Assembly: GCF_003019255.1 (NCBI RefSeq)
Contig: NZ_CP027846.1
Span: 1,860,001-1,924,000, forward strand
Reading direction: 5' to 3'
Source of the DNA: Staphylococcus kloosii
GTDB taxonomy: Bacteria > Bacillota > Bacilli > Staphylococcales > Staphylococcaceae
Length of the DNA: 64,000 nucleotides
Within the stretch, counting starts at the first letter, position 1, and each line of letters opens with the position of its first letter. Both the position numbers and the translations under genes were made by a program. The notes under the pieces are model-generated. The model was not told the DNA's origin. It worked only from the letters and a program-made list of their open reading frames with translations, and searched no databases. Positions 20,913 through 30,940 of the stretch are shown piece by piece.

Positions 20913-22058
20913 TCAGTGTTTAATAAAATTTAGTAATCTTATAAGCGCATAATTTGGTGTTCTAGATTTAATTAGGTTTCTAGATTGTGCAATGTTGAAT
21001 GATTGTACGTGTAATTTATCTTCTGACAATATTCCTAAATAAACTTTACTATCGTCATATAATAATGCAATTCCCATTTCTGTTTCAAATAAATCTTTCA
21101 CAATCGTTGCGCCGACTGCTAACTGATTATTGATACCATTGCTCTTTGTTATAAACTTATCAGAATGAGGTAACATGCCTTTCAATTTATTTGCATCATT
21201 GTAATCTTGCAATCTACTATATAGCTTGCCATCGGTTACACCATCATATATTGCAAACGAATGACCTACTTTTTGCATAACGGCTTGTTCAAGTTTAATA
21301 TCATCTGAACCATAATAATAGTCACCGATTCGTGTTAAAATTTCTTGCTTAATAGGCGCAATTAAATCATGGCATTCACGCGTAGTTTGTCCATTAGCAG
21401 TTAAACGTATATTAACCTCATGTGTCCCAGCCAATGGCGCAATTGTTGGATTACTTTGATCGTCGATTAAATCCATTAGCTCCGTTTCTACGCGAGATTC
21501 TCCAATACCAGCAAATCTAAGTAGTTCTGAAAAGATAACTTGTTCTCCATCTAGCAAATGAGGTAATAGTTCATTTTTAGCCATTGGTTGCATTTCTTTT
21601 GGTGGACCTGGCAGTAAGGCGATACGTTTGCCATCAGTTTCCACTAACATTCCTGGTGCCATGCCGACCTTATTTTCTAATACTTTTGAACCTTCAATAA
21701 CTAATGCTTGTTGTTTATTATTAGGCGTCATAACTTGATCTTGTTGTTTAAAATAATCCTCGATATACGTTAATGCTTGGTCATCTGTAACTAAAGAACG
21801 ACCAAGTATGTTAGCTACTGTATGTTTAGTTAAGTCATCTTTAGTAGGTCCTAATCCCCCGGTTAGAATTACGGTGTCGTTATTATTTAAAGCATTCGTC
21901 ACTACACGTTCTAGTCGTTCAGGATTGTCACCTACCACAGCATGTTCTAACACACTGTGACCGATACCGTTTAATAGTTTTGATAGGTATTGTCCATTAG
22001 TGTTGGCAATTTGACCTAATAATAACTCTGAGCCAACTGCTATAATTGAAACTTTCAC
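20913..22058 (-). CDS. cinA: CinA family protein with a degenerate C-terminal deamidase domain
   Basis: The 381-residue protein begins with a molybdopterin-binding-like (MoCF) domain (IAVGSELLLGQIANTN, then TGGLGPTKDDLTK and LLPGPPKEMQPM), which in CinA proteins carries ADP-ribose-pyrophosphatase-type activity. The C-terminal part should be a PncC-type NMN deamidase. Here the usual serine-containing ESCTGG-like motif is replaced by IYDGVTDGKLYSRL, and the domain is shorter than in Bacillus CinA (about 415 residues). I recall the S. aureus protein looks the same, so this is a genus trait rather than damage. It lies upstream of recA, as in many Firmicutes. Confidence 0.9.
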   Translation of the reverse strand: MKVSIIAVGSELLLGQIANTNGQYLSKLLNGIGHSVLEHAVVGDNPERLERVVTNALNNNDTVILTGGLGPTKDDLTKHTVANILGRSLVTDDQALTYIEDYFKQQDQVMTPNNKQQALVIEGSKVLENKVGMAPGMLVETDGKRIALLPGPPKEMQPMAKNELLPHLLDGEQVIFSELLRFAGIGESRVETELMDLIDDQSNPTIAPLAGTHEVNIRLTANGQTTRECHDLIAPIKQEILTRIGDYYYGSDDIKLEQAVMQKVGHSFAIYDGVTDGKLYSRLQDYNDANKLKGMLPHSDKFITKSNGINNQLAVGATIVKDLFETEMGIALLYDDSKVYLGILSEDKLHVQSFNIAQSRNLIKSRTPNYALIRLLNFIKH

Positions 22059-22217
22059 AATTCATTACCTCCTTCAATATGTATACAATGTACGTATTAA
22101 CTATACCCTCTATTATAAAACTAAATTTCTTTAAAAATCTAAGAATAGTAATTGGGAAAATTAAACGCTACGTATGATTAAAATAATTATTTTACCTACT
22201 GACTTTTTGTACAATTT

Positions 22218-22251
22218 AAAAAAAGGCAGAAACCAAATTGATTTCTGCCAT
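22218..22251 (-). terminator. Terminator after pgsA
   Basis: On the minus strand GGCAGAAATCAATTTGGTTTCTGCC forms a stem (GGCAGAAA / TTTCTGCC) followed by seven T residues, 17 bases past the pgsA stop. Confidence 0.9.
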
Positions 22252-22267
22252 AGTTCATAACAATATA

Positions 22268-22846
22268 TTATTTTGCTTTAAATACATCTCTGCCTTTATA
22301 GAAATATTCAACACCAGAAAGAATAGTAAAGAATACGCCAATATAAAGGAGTACTTGGCCTAATGGGAAACCTATCCATGTCGCTAATGGGTCACCCAAT
22401 AGAATCCAAATTAACGCTACCATAGTAACTGCAGTTTTAATTTTACCAAGTTGACCTGCAGCACTTACGAAACCTTGTTCGATTTGTAATAAACGCAGTC
22501 CTGTAACTGCAAATTCTCTAGCGATAATAATTATTGCAACGACAGAATTAGTTAAGTCTATTTGTACCAATGCAATAAGTGCAGCAGATACTAATAATTT
22601 GTCCGCTAATGGATCTAAGAATTTACCCATATTCGTAACTAATTGCCATTTTCTAGCTAAATAGCCATCGGCAAAATCACTTAATGAAGCTACTATAAAT
22701 ATTATGCCACTTATAATTAACTCGATTCTTACATTATAACCACCGATAAACGACACTGTTCCAAAACCAAAATTTGCCAATGCAAAAATTAAAAATACTG
22801 GAATTAGTATAACCCTAAAAACCGTTATCCAATTCGGTATGTTCAT
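22268..22846 (-). CDS. pgsA: Phosphatidylglycerophosphate synthase PgsA
   Basis: Transfers a phosphatidyl group from CDP-diacylglycerol to glycerol-3-phosphate, the committed step to phosphatidylglycerol. The 192-residue membrane protein has several hydrophobic helices and the CDP-alcohol phosphotransferase motif D-G-x2-A-R-x8-G-x3-D-x3-D, seen as [10 protein letters not shown] then [11 protein letters not shown]. It is the last gene of a block running from rnjB or ftsK through the ymf genes. Its CDP-diacylglycerol substrate comes from CdsA (52848). Confidence 0.96.
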   Translation of the reverse strand: MNIPNWITVFRVILIPVFLIFALANFGFGTVSFIGGYNVRIELIISGIIFIVASLSDFADGYLARKWQLVTNMGKFLDPLADKLLVSAALIALVQIDLTNSVVAIIIIAREFAVTGLRLLQIEQGFVSAAGQLGKIKTAVTMVALIWILLGDPLATWIGFPLGQVLLYIGVFFTILSGVEYFYKGRDVFKAK

Positions 22847-22888
22847 ATAAAATCCTCTTTTCTATTTATATCTTAACTCGTTGACTTC

Positions 22889-23284
22889 TTATAATATGAT
22901 TACCGCTAAAATCCATAGCACGATAGTAATAAGAATAACGGCACTAATAACGACTGCCAATTGCAGTGGTTCTTTATCTTTTCTTCTATATGACGGCGCT
23001 TCACCATTAGAAAAAGCATGAATTGCTTCATTGATGTCACTATTTCTTCTATTCGGAATTTCGTCTCTATGAGAATCAATCAGCTGCTCCGAGTCAATAT
23101 TAACTGCCTTAGCATATTTAATAATGAAACCTTCAGCATAATCAGCTTTTTTTAAGCCGTTAAAATCATTGTTTTCAATTAACTTTAACGTTTCACGTTT
23201 AATATGTGTTTTACCTTCTAATTCATTTAGCGTCATGCCCAAACGTTCACGGCGCCCTTTCAATGTCTGACCAATAGTATTCAC
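22889..23284 (-). CDS. Short RodZ-like helix-turn-helix membrane protein (YmfM-like)
   Basis: A 131-residue protein with an N-terminal Cro/C1-type helix-turn-helix of the RodZ type (IGQTLKGRRERLGMTLNEL, then HIKRETLKLIENNDF), a polar linker, and one transmembrane segment at the very C-terminus (LAVVISAVILITIVLWILAV). Full-length RodZ has an extracytoplasmic domain of more than 100 residues, which is absent here. The reading frame simply ends after the membrane helix, so it is a short form rather than an obvious break. Position before pgsA matches Bacillus ymfM. A GTG start preceded by AAGGAG. A role in cell shape or septation is inferred. Confidence 0.8.
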   Translation of the reverse strand: MNTIGQTLKGRRERLGMTLNELEGKTHIKRETLKLIENNDFNGLKKADYAEGFIIKYAKAVNIDSEQLIDSHRDEIPNRRNSDINEAIHAFSNGEAPSYRRKDKEPLQLAVVISAVILITIVLWILAVIIL

Positions 23285-23317
23285 GGCAAGATTACTCCTT
23301 ACTTCACTACAATTTTA

Positions 23318-24154
23318 TTAAAAGAAACCAAAACCATCACCGAAGTCACCAAATCCATTTTCGCCAAAATCTAAATTATTTTTTCTTTTGACAGTATTTT
23401 TCTTCATTTCTTCATAATGAATTTCTTGGTTTTTATTTTCTCTTAACTCAATTATATAATCAAAATCATTCATTTCGTAATCACTTGTTTCGACAAATAA
23501 ATCTGGATGTTCAACGACTTTAATCGCTGGTAAATTCATAACTTCTTTCACTAACTCTTGGTGTTTAGAATCTGATTCTCTAGCGGTAACGGCACCATCA
23601 ATAATGTAAACATGGTCAGAATCATATTCTCCTTTAATCAATGAACTACGCACAGTCTGTTTAATAAGTGTAGAACTAATAAACAACCATCTTTTGTGCG
23701 CACATACACTACCAGCAACGATTGATTCTGTTTTACCAACGCGAGGCATACCTCTAATACCTATCAATTTATGTCCGTTTTCTTTAAACAATTCCGCCAT
23801 AAAATCTACTAACAAACCTAAATCTTCGCGTTCAAAACGAAATGTCTTTTTATCATCGGCATCTTGCTCTATGTAACGTCCATGTCTTACGGCTAGTCGG
23901 TCACGTAATTCAGGTTTTCTTAACTTCGTAATAGAAATATCGTCGATTTCGCTTACGATGCCTTCAAAACGGCTAACTTTTTCTAAGTTGTCCGATTTAA
24001 TAAGTAAACCACGTCGTGCTTGTTCAACACCATTAATGGTAACAATACTAATACCCATCATGCCTAAAAGACTTGAAATATCACCTAATAAACCTGCGCG
24101 GTTCATAGTAATTTCATATTCTAAATACCATTCTTTTTTTGTAGTAACTGTCAT
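23318..24154 (-). CDS. YmfK family protein (DUF3388, ACT-like N-terminus)
   Basis: A 278-residue soluble protein of the YmfK/DUF3388 family. The N-terminus (WYLEYEITMNRAGLLGDISSLLGMMGIS) resembles an ACT domain. A P-loop-like segment, RGMPRVGKTES, follows near residue 145, and the C-terminus is charged and ends in a Gly/Phe-rich tail. The biochemical function is unknown. The ATG at 24154 has AAGGGG eight bases upstream; the GTG nine bases further out lies within that site. Conserved position in the ymf cluster between ymfI and the RodZ-like gene. Confidence 0.85.
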   Translation of the reverse strand: MTVTTKKEWYLEYEITMNRAGLLGDISSLLGMMGISIVTINGVEQARRGLLIKSDNLEKVSRFEGIVSEIDDISITKLRKPELRDRLAVRHGRYIEQDADDKKTFRFEREDLGLLVDFMAELFKENGHKLIGIRGMPRVGKTESIVAGSVCAHKRWLFISSTLIKQTVRSSLIKGEYDSDHVYIIDGAVTARESDSKHQELVKEVMNLPAIKVVEHPDLFVETSDYEMNDFDYIIELRENKNQEIHYEEMKKNTVKRKNNLDFGENGFGDFGDGFGFF

Positions 24155-24299
24155 ATTTAACACCCCTTAGTTTTCGAGCAGTGACAAGTTTAAACAATGA
24201 TACAAACGGACGTATATATGTTTGTTATCGTTTGCATTTAATTATATGGTCATTATAACACTGAATATTAATTTCGTGGAACAAATTATCGGCTTACTT

Positions 24300-25004
24300 T
24301 TATAAATACCAACCACCGTTAACTTTTTGAACGGTACCTGTAACACTTTTAGCAAAAGGATGGCAAAGATATGCACAAGTATGCGCAATTTCTTCCGGTT
24401 CAATTAAGCGTTGTTGTGGTAGCTCATCAAGGATATGTTGCAATTCCTCATCACTCCACACCTCAGACATACGCCCTCGTACAATACCTGGAGTAATTGC
24501 ATTAACCGTAACAGTCGTTAATGCTAATTCTTGACTCATCGCTTTAACAAAACCAATTTGTGCGCTTTTCATTGCCGAATACACTGATTCTAAACTAGCG
24601 CCAGTTTCACCCCATATAGATGAAATCACGATAATTCTACCATTATCACTGCGACGTAGTTGATCTACAAAATATTTAGACAATCTTATAAATTCACGTA
24701 CATGAAGACGATAAGCGTCATCAATTTGTTCATCCTGCATATCTTGAATTTGTCCATAAAGCGCATTGCCACCTGAATATATTAAGCAATCTAAATTATG
24801 TATAAAACCAAAAACTTTATTATAATCAGATGTTGCTAATAAATCGCATTGTACAAATTGCACCGCACGATTTTCAAATTGATTGGTTAAGTCAGTTAAA
24901 TTTGCCGAATTATACTGCACGATAACTTCATAACCTTCATCTAATAAGCGTGTAACGATCGCTTTTCCTATCGAACCAGAACCGCCTATAACCAAGGCTT
25001 TCAT
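24300..25004 (-). CDS. SDR-family oxidoreductase YmfI
   Basis: A 234-residue short-chain dehydrogenase/reductase with the cofactor motif GGSGSIGK (7-14), NAG-like SGGNA, catalytic Ser128/Ser129, Tyr142 and Lys146 (YSAMK), and a C-terminal VNGGWYL. It resembles FabG-type reductases and its Bacillus counterpart YmfI, but the substrate is unknown. The ribosome binding site lies inside the end of ymfH, the previous gene, so the two are co-translated or nearly so. Confidence 0.9.
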   Translation of the reverse strand: MKALVIGGSGSIGKAIVTRLLDEGYEVIVQYNSANLTDLTNQFENRAVQFVQCDLLATSDYNKVFGFIHNLDCLIYSGGNALYGQIQDMQDEQIDDAYRLHVREFIRLSKYFVDQLRRSDNGRIIVISSIWGETGASLESVYSAMKSAQIGFVKAMSQELALTTVTVNAITPGIVRGRMSEVWSDEELQHILDELPQQRLIEPEEIAHTCAYLCHPFAKSVTGTVQKVNGGWYL

Positions 25005-25005
25005 A

Positions 25006-26292
25006 TTATTTCATCTCCAAACGGCTATCAACCATTTGTTCTAAATTTAAACATTGTTTAGCAGTGTCATTAACACTTTCTAGCGTAATATTTTCTACTA
25101 TTTCTAACATATCGAATAGGCTTACCCCTTCAAAATGTAATTTAGTATACTGATTGGCAATATATTCTGGTGAGTTTAATCCTGAAATAAATTCTCCAAT
25201 AAATTGTTTTTTCAACAATTCAAAAGCTTCATTATCTGTTAATTTACCTTGAGATTTTTCTAATTCTGCTAATAATAATTGTTTTAGTTCATCTGGCTTT
25301 TGAGTCGCACTTGAAATGATTGAAAAGCTATACGTTGGTTCTAATATAAATTGATAACCAAATGTATCGTCTATCAATTCACTATTAAGTAACGATTGGT
25401 AAAAATCTGTTTCCTCACCAAATACAAGTTCAAAAAACAATGTCATTTCTAAATCTTTGCGTACATATTGATCGGCAGAAGCATTTACTAATGGTTTATT
25501 TTTAAAACCGAGCATTAATCTTGGTGATTGCAATTTCATTTTTTCTGACACAAATTGTTGATTAACTTCTTCTTTTTCAATTAATGGATCGCGTTGTATT
25601 TCAGGTTGTGCTACTTTATCTCTTTTATCTTCATGTTCAGTTACGATATTTAAAATTTGTACTGGGTCGACATCGCCCACCACGAACAACACCATATTAG
25701 ATGGATGATAAAAAGTTTCATAACATAAATATAAATCATCTTTAGTTATCTCATATATACTGTCGACACTACCGGCAATATCTACTTTAATTGGATGAGT
25801 GTCATACATCGCTCTTAATGTGTTAAACATGATTTTATAACCAGGTTGTTCTTGGTACATTTTAATCTCTTCGGCAATAATACCTTTTTCTTTGTCTACA
25901 GTTTCTTTCGTAAAGTATGGCGTTTCGACCATCGTGAGTAAACGCTTAATATTCGTTTCAATTTGGTCTGTAGCACTAAATAAATAACTCGTACGGTCGA
26001 AACTTGTAAACGCGTTGACTTGCGCATTATCTTCTGCAAATGCTGTAAATAAGTCATCTTCTTCATTTTCAAATAACTTATGTTCTAAAAAGTGAGCAAC
26101 ACCATCTGGAACTGTTATGTATGAATCTTGATTATGAGGTTTAAACTTACTATCTAATGAGCCAAATTGCGTTGTATATGTAACAAATGTCTTTTGAAAG
26201 CCTCGTTTAGGAATAATAAAAACGTCTAAACCATTGTCTAATGTTTCTTTGTACACATATTCGTCTATTTGTTGGTAATATTGTTCCTCCAT
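25006..26292 (-). CDS. M16 family zinc peptidase YmfH (catalytic partner)
   Basis: A 428-residue pitrilysin-family peptidase. It carries the inverted zinc motif HFLEH (His67, Glu70, His71) in VAHFLEHKLFENEEDDLF, with downstream Glu in the KGIIAEEIKMY block, so it should be catalytically active. The ATG overlaps the ymfF stop by one base (TAATG), which favours stoichiometric production of a heterodimer. In Bacillus and Streptococcus relatives such pairs process small secreted peptides; the substrate here is unknown. Confidence 0.92.
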   Translation of the reverse strand: MEEQYYQQIDEYVYKETLDNGLDVFIIPKRGFQKTFVTYTTQFGSLDSKFKPHNQDSYITVPDGVAHFLEHKLFENEEDDLFTAFAEDNAQVNAFTSFDRTSYLFSATDQIETNIKRLLTMVETPYFTKETVDKEKGIIAEEIKMYQEQPGYKIMFNTLRAMYDTHPIKVDIAGSVDSIYEITKDDLYLCYETFYHPSNMVLFVVGDVDPVQILNIVTEHEDKRDKVAQPEIQRDPLIEKEEVNQQFVSEKMKLQSPRLMLGFKNKPLVNASADQYVRKDLEMTLFFELVFGEETDFYQSLLNSELIDDTFGYQFILEPTYSFSIISSATQKPDELKQLLLAELEKSQGKLTDNEAFELLKKQFIGEFISGLNSPEYIANQYTKLHFEGVSLFDMLEIVENITLESVNDTAKQCLNLEQMVDSRLEMK

Positions 26293-27560
26293 TATGCTTC
26301 TCCTCCCTTAGTCAAAATATATATAGTATCTAAGACAGTTGCTTGGGCTAAAGCGATAATTTGGTCGCGAGAAACATTCATTATACCTTCTATATATGTA
26401 GACTCTGTCATATCTGACTCGAGTAGCAAGTTATTATTTAAACGTTCTATAATACTTTTAGGTCTATCTTCCGCTTCTCGTCGTTGTGAAATAATCACTT
26501 TTTTAGCTAAATCTATTTTTTCATCAGTAAAGTCACCTTGTTGGAACTTTTCAAATTCTTCAATTATCGTCGTTTGAGCAGTCTCGTATTTATCAGAGGC
26601 TACTCCACTCAACACAAACATATAGCCATTTTTACTATCAATTTGTGAATGTATTGAATAAGCTAAACTTTGTTTTTCGCGTACTTCATTAAACAATACT
26701 GATGATGGGTCTCCACCGAACATCATGTTTAATACGACAAAGGTAAAATAATCTTTTTCTCCAAATTTGCTTGGGAATTTAAAACCCATATTTAATTTCG
26801 CTTGATCAATTTCATCATATTCAACTACAACATGCGGTAATTGATTTTTAGGTTTTACTTGAACGTCATTGAATGATTCAAATTTAAATGGCTTTAATTT
26901 GAAGTATTTATTTATATTTGAATTAACTTCAGTTTCATCGACATTGCCCACTACGTATACTGCGCAATAGTCATTTTCAATCATAGATTGATATGTATTA
27001 TATAAAGATTCGTTCGTGATATGTGCTATTTTTTCTACTTGCCCTGTAGAAAGTTGGCTATATGATTGGTCACCAAACATATGTTGAAGCAAATTTAGAA
27101 AAGCGAGTTGTGATTTATTATCTTCAACTGCTTCTAATTTTTTAGTTAATAAAGACTTTTCTTGTGCTAATAACGTTTCGTCAAATAAGCCATCCTTAAT
27201 TAATGGATGCCAAATCATTTCTTTTAATAGTTCGATACCTTGTTCAAATAAAGGCGTAGTATCTTTTAAATATTTCTCGTTAACTAACTCTAAAGATATA
27301 GTAATGACATGCTTATCTTTAAATTTAGAAACATAACTATTTACATATGCACCATAAAGTTCAGATAACTTTCTATTAAAAGCTTTATCTGTAGGATACT
27401 TTTCGGTAGCCCTCATAAGTATTTTACTAAGTAACGACCTAGAAGTGATCGTCTCATCATCTAATGGAGCCATAAACTTCAATGTAATCATCGTCGTTTT
27501 AAACTTAGTTGTCGGTAACACACTTACATGAAAATTATCTTGTGGTTTTATATTTTCCAA
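26292..27560 (-). CDS. M16 family peptidase-like protein YmfF (no zinc motif)
   Basis: A 422-residue M16-fold protein. The position of the HxxEH motif reads KFMAPLDDETITSRSLLSKIL with no HxxEH, so zinc binding is not expected. The Arg/Tyr-containing C-terminal half (FNEVREKQSLAYSIHSQID) is kept. This matches the inactive subunit of two-gene M16 systems that pair with an active partner, here YmfH, whose start codon overlaps this stop. Confidence 0.9.
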   Translation of the reverse strand: MENIKPQDNFHVSVLPTTKFKTTMITLKFMAPLDDETITSRSLLSKILMRATEKYPTDKAFNRKLSELYGAYVNSYVSKFKDKHVITISLELVNEKYLKDTTPLFEQGIELLKEMIWHPLIKDGLFDETLLAQEKSLLTKKLEAVEDNKSQLAFLNLLQHMFGDQSYSQLSTGQVEKIAHITNESLYNTYQSMIENDYCAVYVVGNVDETEVNSNINKYFKLKPFKFESFNDVQVKPKNQLPHVVVEYDEIDQAKLNMGFKFPSKFGEKDYFTFVVLNMMFGGDPSSVLFNEVREKQSLAYSIHSQIDSKNGYMFVLSGVASDKYETAQTTIIEEFEKFQQGDFTDEKIDLAKKVIISQRREAEDRPKSIIERLNNNLLLESDMTESTYIEGIMNVSRDQIIALAQATVLDTIYILTKGGEA

Positions 27561-27586
27561 TAATTTTCCCCACTTTCATTTTTAGT

Positions 27587-28300
27587 TTATACTCTATTTC
27601 TTACCGTTTTAAATTTAACTAAACTACTTTTAAAGTAATTAAATGAATAAAATACAGGTTTATCATTTTGATCATAATGAACTAACTTTAACAACATTAA
27701 ACCTTCATGAGGCGAAGCATTCAATAAATCAGAGATATGCGGTTCATAACTTATCGCTTCTATTTCAGTTTCAGCATAGCAAATTTCTTTATTAGAATTT
27801 TGTTCAATCGCATTTAAAATGGATTGTCGATTTTCTTGATATTGGAAACAGGTTAAATCATCATTCGGAATTTTATCCAAACAATAAACGACAGGAAATT
27901 GATCTGCTGTACGTATACGCTCAATAATCGTTACGAGTGTTTTATCTTCAATTTCTAACGTATAAGCATCTAATGAAGTAGCTGGTTTTTCATCTAAACT
28001 TATAAATTCAGTACCCGCATTATAACCTTGCTCTTCAATCATTTTACTTATACTAACTAATTCCCCTAAAGGGTAAAGGAAAGGATGTAGTGGTTTAACA
28101 CTAACACCTTCCTCTAAATTATTAGTTAAAATTTGTTCTGTTATCAATTCATCTACGCCATCGTAGACATCATCTGTTTTAACTTTTAGGTCTCTAGCAA
28201 TGCTTAAATAACTTGGCAGTTTATCACCATTATTTAATTTACCGGCCTTAATTTGGTTTAAAATCCATTCTTTAACTTTATACACTGAAGTTAATTCCAT
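27587..28300 (-). CDS. GntR family transcriptional regulator (YmfC-like)
   Basis: A 237-residue regulator with an N-terminal GntR winged helix (SVYKVKEWILNQIKAGKLNNGDKLPSYLSIARDL is its start region) and a C-terminal UTRA-type effector domain including FPVVYCLDKIPNDDL and KPVFYSFNYFKSSLVKF. The effector is unknown. It lies between ftsK and ymfF, three bases after ftsK, as in Bacillus ymfC, so it is co-transcribed with a cell-division gene. Confidence 0.88.
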   Translation of the reverse strand: MELTSVYKVKEWILNQIKAGKLNNGDKLPSYLSIARDLKVKTDDVYDGVDELITEQILTNNLEEGVSVKPLHPFLYPLGELVSISKMIEEQGYNAGTEFISLDEKPATSLDAYTLEIEDKTLVTIIERIRTADQFPVVYCLDKIPNDDLTCFQYQENRQSILNAIEQNSNKEICYAETEIEAISYEPHISDLLNASPHEGLMLLKLVHYDQNDKPVFYSFNYFKSSLVKFKTVRNRV

Positions 28301-28302
28301 AT

Positions 28303-30720
28303 TTACACCTCATCGCTATTTAAATCAACTAATATTTGTCTTGGTTTGCTTCCTTTTTGTGGCCCGATTACCTGATTACTTTCTAAATCATCCATCAATC
28401 TTGAAGCTCTATTATAACCTATTCTGAACTGACGTTGTAATAATGACGTACTTGCTTTTTGTTGATCTATGACAAATAAGTAAGCTTCATCATAAAGCGG
28501 ATCTTCACTCTTCATTTCAGATTTCTCTACAGGTTCATCCGGTTCCATCTCTTTAACGTAGTTTGCTTTTTGTTGATCTACAACGTAATTAACGACATCT
28601 TGTACTTCTTGTTCGCTTAAAAATGCGCCTTGTACACGCGTACGTATTGAACCTCCATTAGCAACATACAACATATCACCTTTACCGAGAAGTTTATCCG
28701 CGCCACCGCTATCAATGATTGTTCTTGAATCGGTTTGTGAACTAACGGCAAACGCTATTCTTGATGGAATGTTATTTTTGATGATACCAGTAATAACATC
28801 TACCGAAGGACGTTGTGTAGCGATAATTAAATGTATACCTGCTGCACGTGCCATTTGTGTTATACGTTGAATGGCATTTTCGACATCTTTACCAGCAACC
28901 ATCATCAAGTCGGCTAATTCATCAACGATAGTGACTATATATGGTAGTTCTGCTTGTTTTTCATCAAGTTCTTCATTTTGACGACGAATATATTGGTTGT
29001 AACCTTCTATATTTTTAGTAGAAGAATGTTGGAACAAGTCATAGCGTCTTTCCATTTCAGCAACAACTTTTTCTAATGCTTGTGCTGCTTTATGCGGGTT
29101 GGTAACTACAGGTGTTAACAAATGTGGTATGCCGTTATAGACATTTAATTCCACCATTTTCGGGTCGATTAACATTAATTTCACTTCGTGCGGTTTAGCA
29201 TTTAATAAAATACTCGTAATAATGCCATTAATGCAAACGGATTTACCACTACCAGTAGAACCAGCCACTAATAAGTGAGGCATTTTGTTTAGTTCGACTG
29301 TAATAGGATCGCCAGAAATATCTCTACCTAAGCCAACTTCTAGTTTGTTTTCAGCAGGGAATTTTTCGTCTAAGACTTCTTTTAGCGCTACAAGTGAAAT
29401 TTTATCATTTGGCACTTCAATACCTACCGCTGAACGCCCAGGTATTGGAGCTTCAATTCTGATATCTTTCGCTGCTAATGCTAATGCTAAGTCATTATTT
29501 AAGTTCACAATTTTACTTACTTTGACACCTTGTGCCGGTTGTATTTCATATTGTGTAACTGCAGGACCTATCTTAATTTGAGTTACTCTGGCATCAACAC
29601 CAAAATTTTTCAGTGTAGTTTCCAGTAAACGTCCTTTTTTCTGTACTTCAGTCTTAGAAGTAGATTGTTGTTTCGCAGGTTGCTTAAGTAAACTCAATGG
29701 CGGTATCTTATAAGCTACGTTTTCTACTTCTCCTGCATCAGAAATTGAGCCAGAATTATCATAATCAGTATTTGCTTCAGTTTCTTGAGCGTCTTCAGTG
29801 TTTGTATCGCGCATTCTATCTTTACGTGAAGGACTAGTAGTAGCTGATAATGCAGGATTATTGTTATCAGACTCATTGTCGTTTTCTTGTAATTTTTGTT
29901 GAGCTTTAGTTTCTGAATCATTATGCCCATAAATAGGAATCGCTGATTGTGGTGTTTGTTGTTCGCTCTCAGTTACTTCTGGTAAATCACTCACATCTTT
30001 TATATTACTCGCTTCGGCTTCTTGTTCTGCTTTTTTCTCTGCTTTCACTCTTGCTCTAGCTTCTTTTTTAACTTTGTTTTGCTGTCTTTTCTCACTCAAT
30101 TTGTAAGAAGCAGATTCACTTTTTACTTTAGCGTTATCAAAAAAACTTTTAGCTACATCTCTATGACGATGTTTTAATATCAACACAATACTAGAAATAA
30201 TTAATAAAATTGTTGCTATAATCACACCAACTATTGATATAAGTGGCGTTAAAATTTCTAGTAAATAGTATCCTAGTAAACCACCGCCAAAATTTGGGAA
30301 GTGTGAATGTTCGTAAGATCTATAGACAAATGACAGTACTGGCTCTCTTTTAGATTGGCTTGTATGAGCAAAATGAAATACGATTTGTGTTAATAATAAT
30401 AAAGTCAATTGTAATACTATCGCGCCAACCGTTCTTCTAGTCTTGGGTATCCCTTTATAAAATGTTATAAATATTGTTGCTACTAATATTAATATATACG
30501 TTAAATATCTACTCATGCCAAATAAATAGTTGAAAAAACTATCTAACATGACACCAACAATGCCTAATTGAAAAACAGCTAATACCGTTAAGATTATAAC
30601 AATTATCGCAAAAATATATTTTAAGGCGTTATCACCTTGTTTGTTTTTACGACTTGCCGTTTTCTTTTTAGTATTAGTAGGTTTTTTCTTAGCAGTTGTT
30701 CTTTTTTTCGTTTGTGGCAA
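28303..30720 (-). CDS. ftsK: DNA translocase FtsK/SpoIIIE
   Basis: Septum-located DNA pump that clears the chromosome from the closing septum and helps terminus resolution. The 805-residue protein has a Lys/Thr-rich cytoplasmic start, four to five N-terminal membrane helices (about 28-190), and a long charged low-complexity linker (about 195-335). The RecA-like motor follows, with Walker [10 protein letters not shown] at 487-495 and Walker B region [10 protein letters not shown], and a C-terminal winged-helix gamma domain ([20 protein letters not shown]) that reads KOPS/SRS-type sequences. Confidence 0.96.
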   Translation of the reverse strand: MPQTKKRTTAKKKPTNTKKKTASRKNKQGDNALKYIFAIIVIILTVLAVFQLGIVGVMLDSFFNYLFGMSRYLTYILILVATIFITFYKGIPKTRRTVGAIVLQLTLLLLTQIVFHFAHTSQSKREPVLSFVYRSYEHSHFPNFGGGLLGYYLLEILTPLISIVGVIIATILLIISSIVLILKHRHRDVAKSFFDNAKVKSESASYKLSEKRQQNKVKKEARARVKAEKKAEQEAEASNIKDVSDLPEVTESEQQTPQSAIPIYGHNDSETKAQQKLQENDNESDNNNPALSATTSPSRKDRMRDTNTEDAQETEANTDYDNSGSISDAGEVENVAYKIPPLSLLKQPAKQQSTSKTEVQKKGRLLETTLKNFGVDARVTQIKIGPAVTQYEIQPAQGVKVSKIVNLNNDLALALAAKDIRIEAPIPGRSAVGIEVPNDKISLVALKEVLDEKFPAENKLEVGLGRDISGDPITVELNKMPHLLVAGSTGSGKSVCINGIITSILLNAKPHEVKLMLIDPKMVELNVYNGIPHLLTPVVTNPHKAAQALEKVVAEMERRYDLFQHSSTKNIEGYNQYIRRQNEELDEKQAELPYIVTIVDELADLMMVAGKDVENAIQRITQMARAAGIHLIIATQRPSVDVITGIIKNNIPSRIAFAVSSQTDSRTIIDSGGADKLLGKGDMLYVANGGSIRTRVQGAFLSEQEVQDVVNYVVDQQKANYVKEMEPDEPVEKSEMKSEDPLYDEAYLFVIDQQKASTSLLQRQFRIGYNRASRLMDDLESNQVIGPQKGSKPRQILVDLNSDEV

Positions 30721-30874
30721 AATTCACACCTTCTTTTACTAAATCTATGTATAAGTGCTGTTTAAATTTAACGTGTCACATTGCATTAAAATTGTTTTAT
30801 TCTAATAATTTTTAAGTAATGCTAACGGAATTTAAACTACACTTCTATTTTATAAATCGCTATTAATGACACAA

Positions 30875-30926
30875 AGAGGTAGAAACTTTGCGCTATATGA
30901 TTAAAGCTCAAGTCTCAACCTCTTCA
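30875..30926 (-). terminator. Terminator after rnjB
   Basis: On the minus strand AGAGGTTGAGACTT pairs with AAGTTTCTACCTCT (one mismatch) around a loop of about 20 bases. It lies 15 bases past the rnjB stop and separates it from ftsK. Confidence 0.7.
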
Positions 30927-30940
30927 ACTATGTGTTAATA

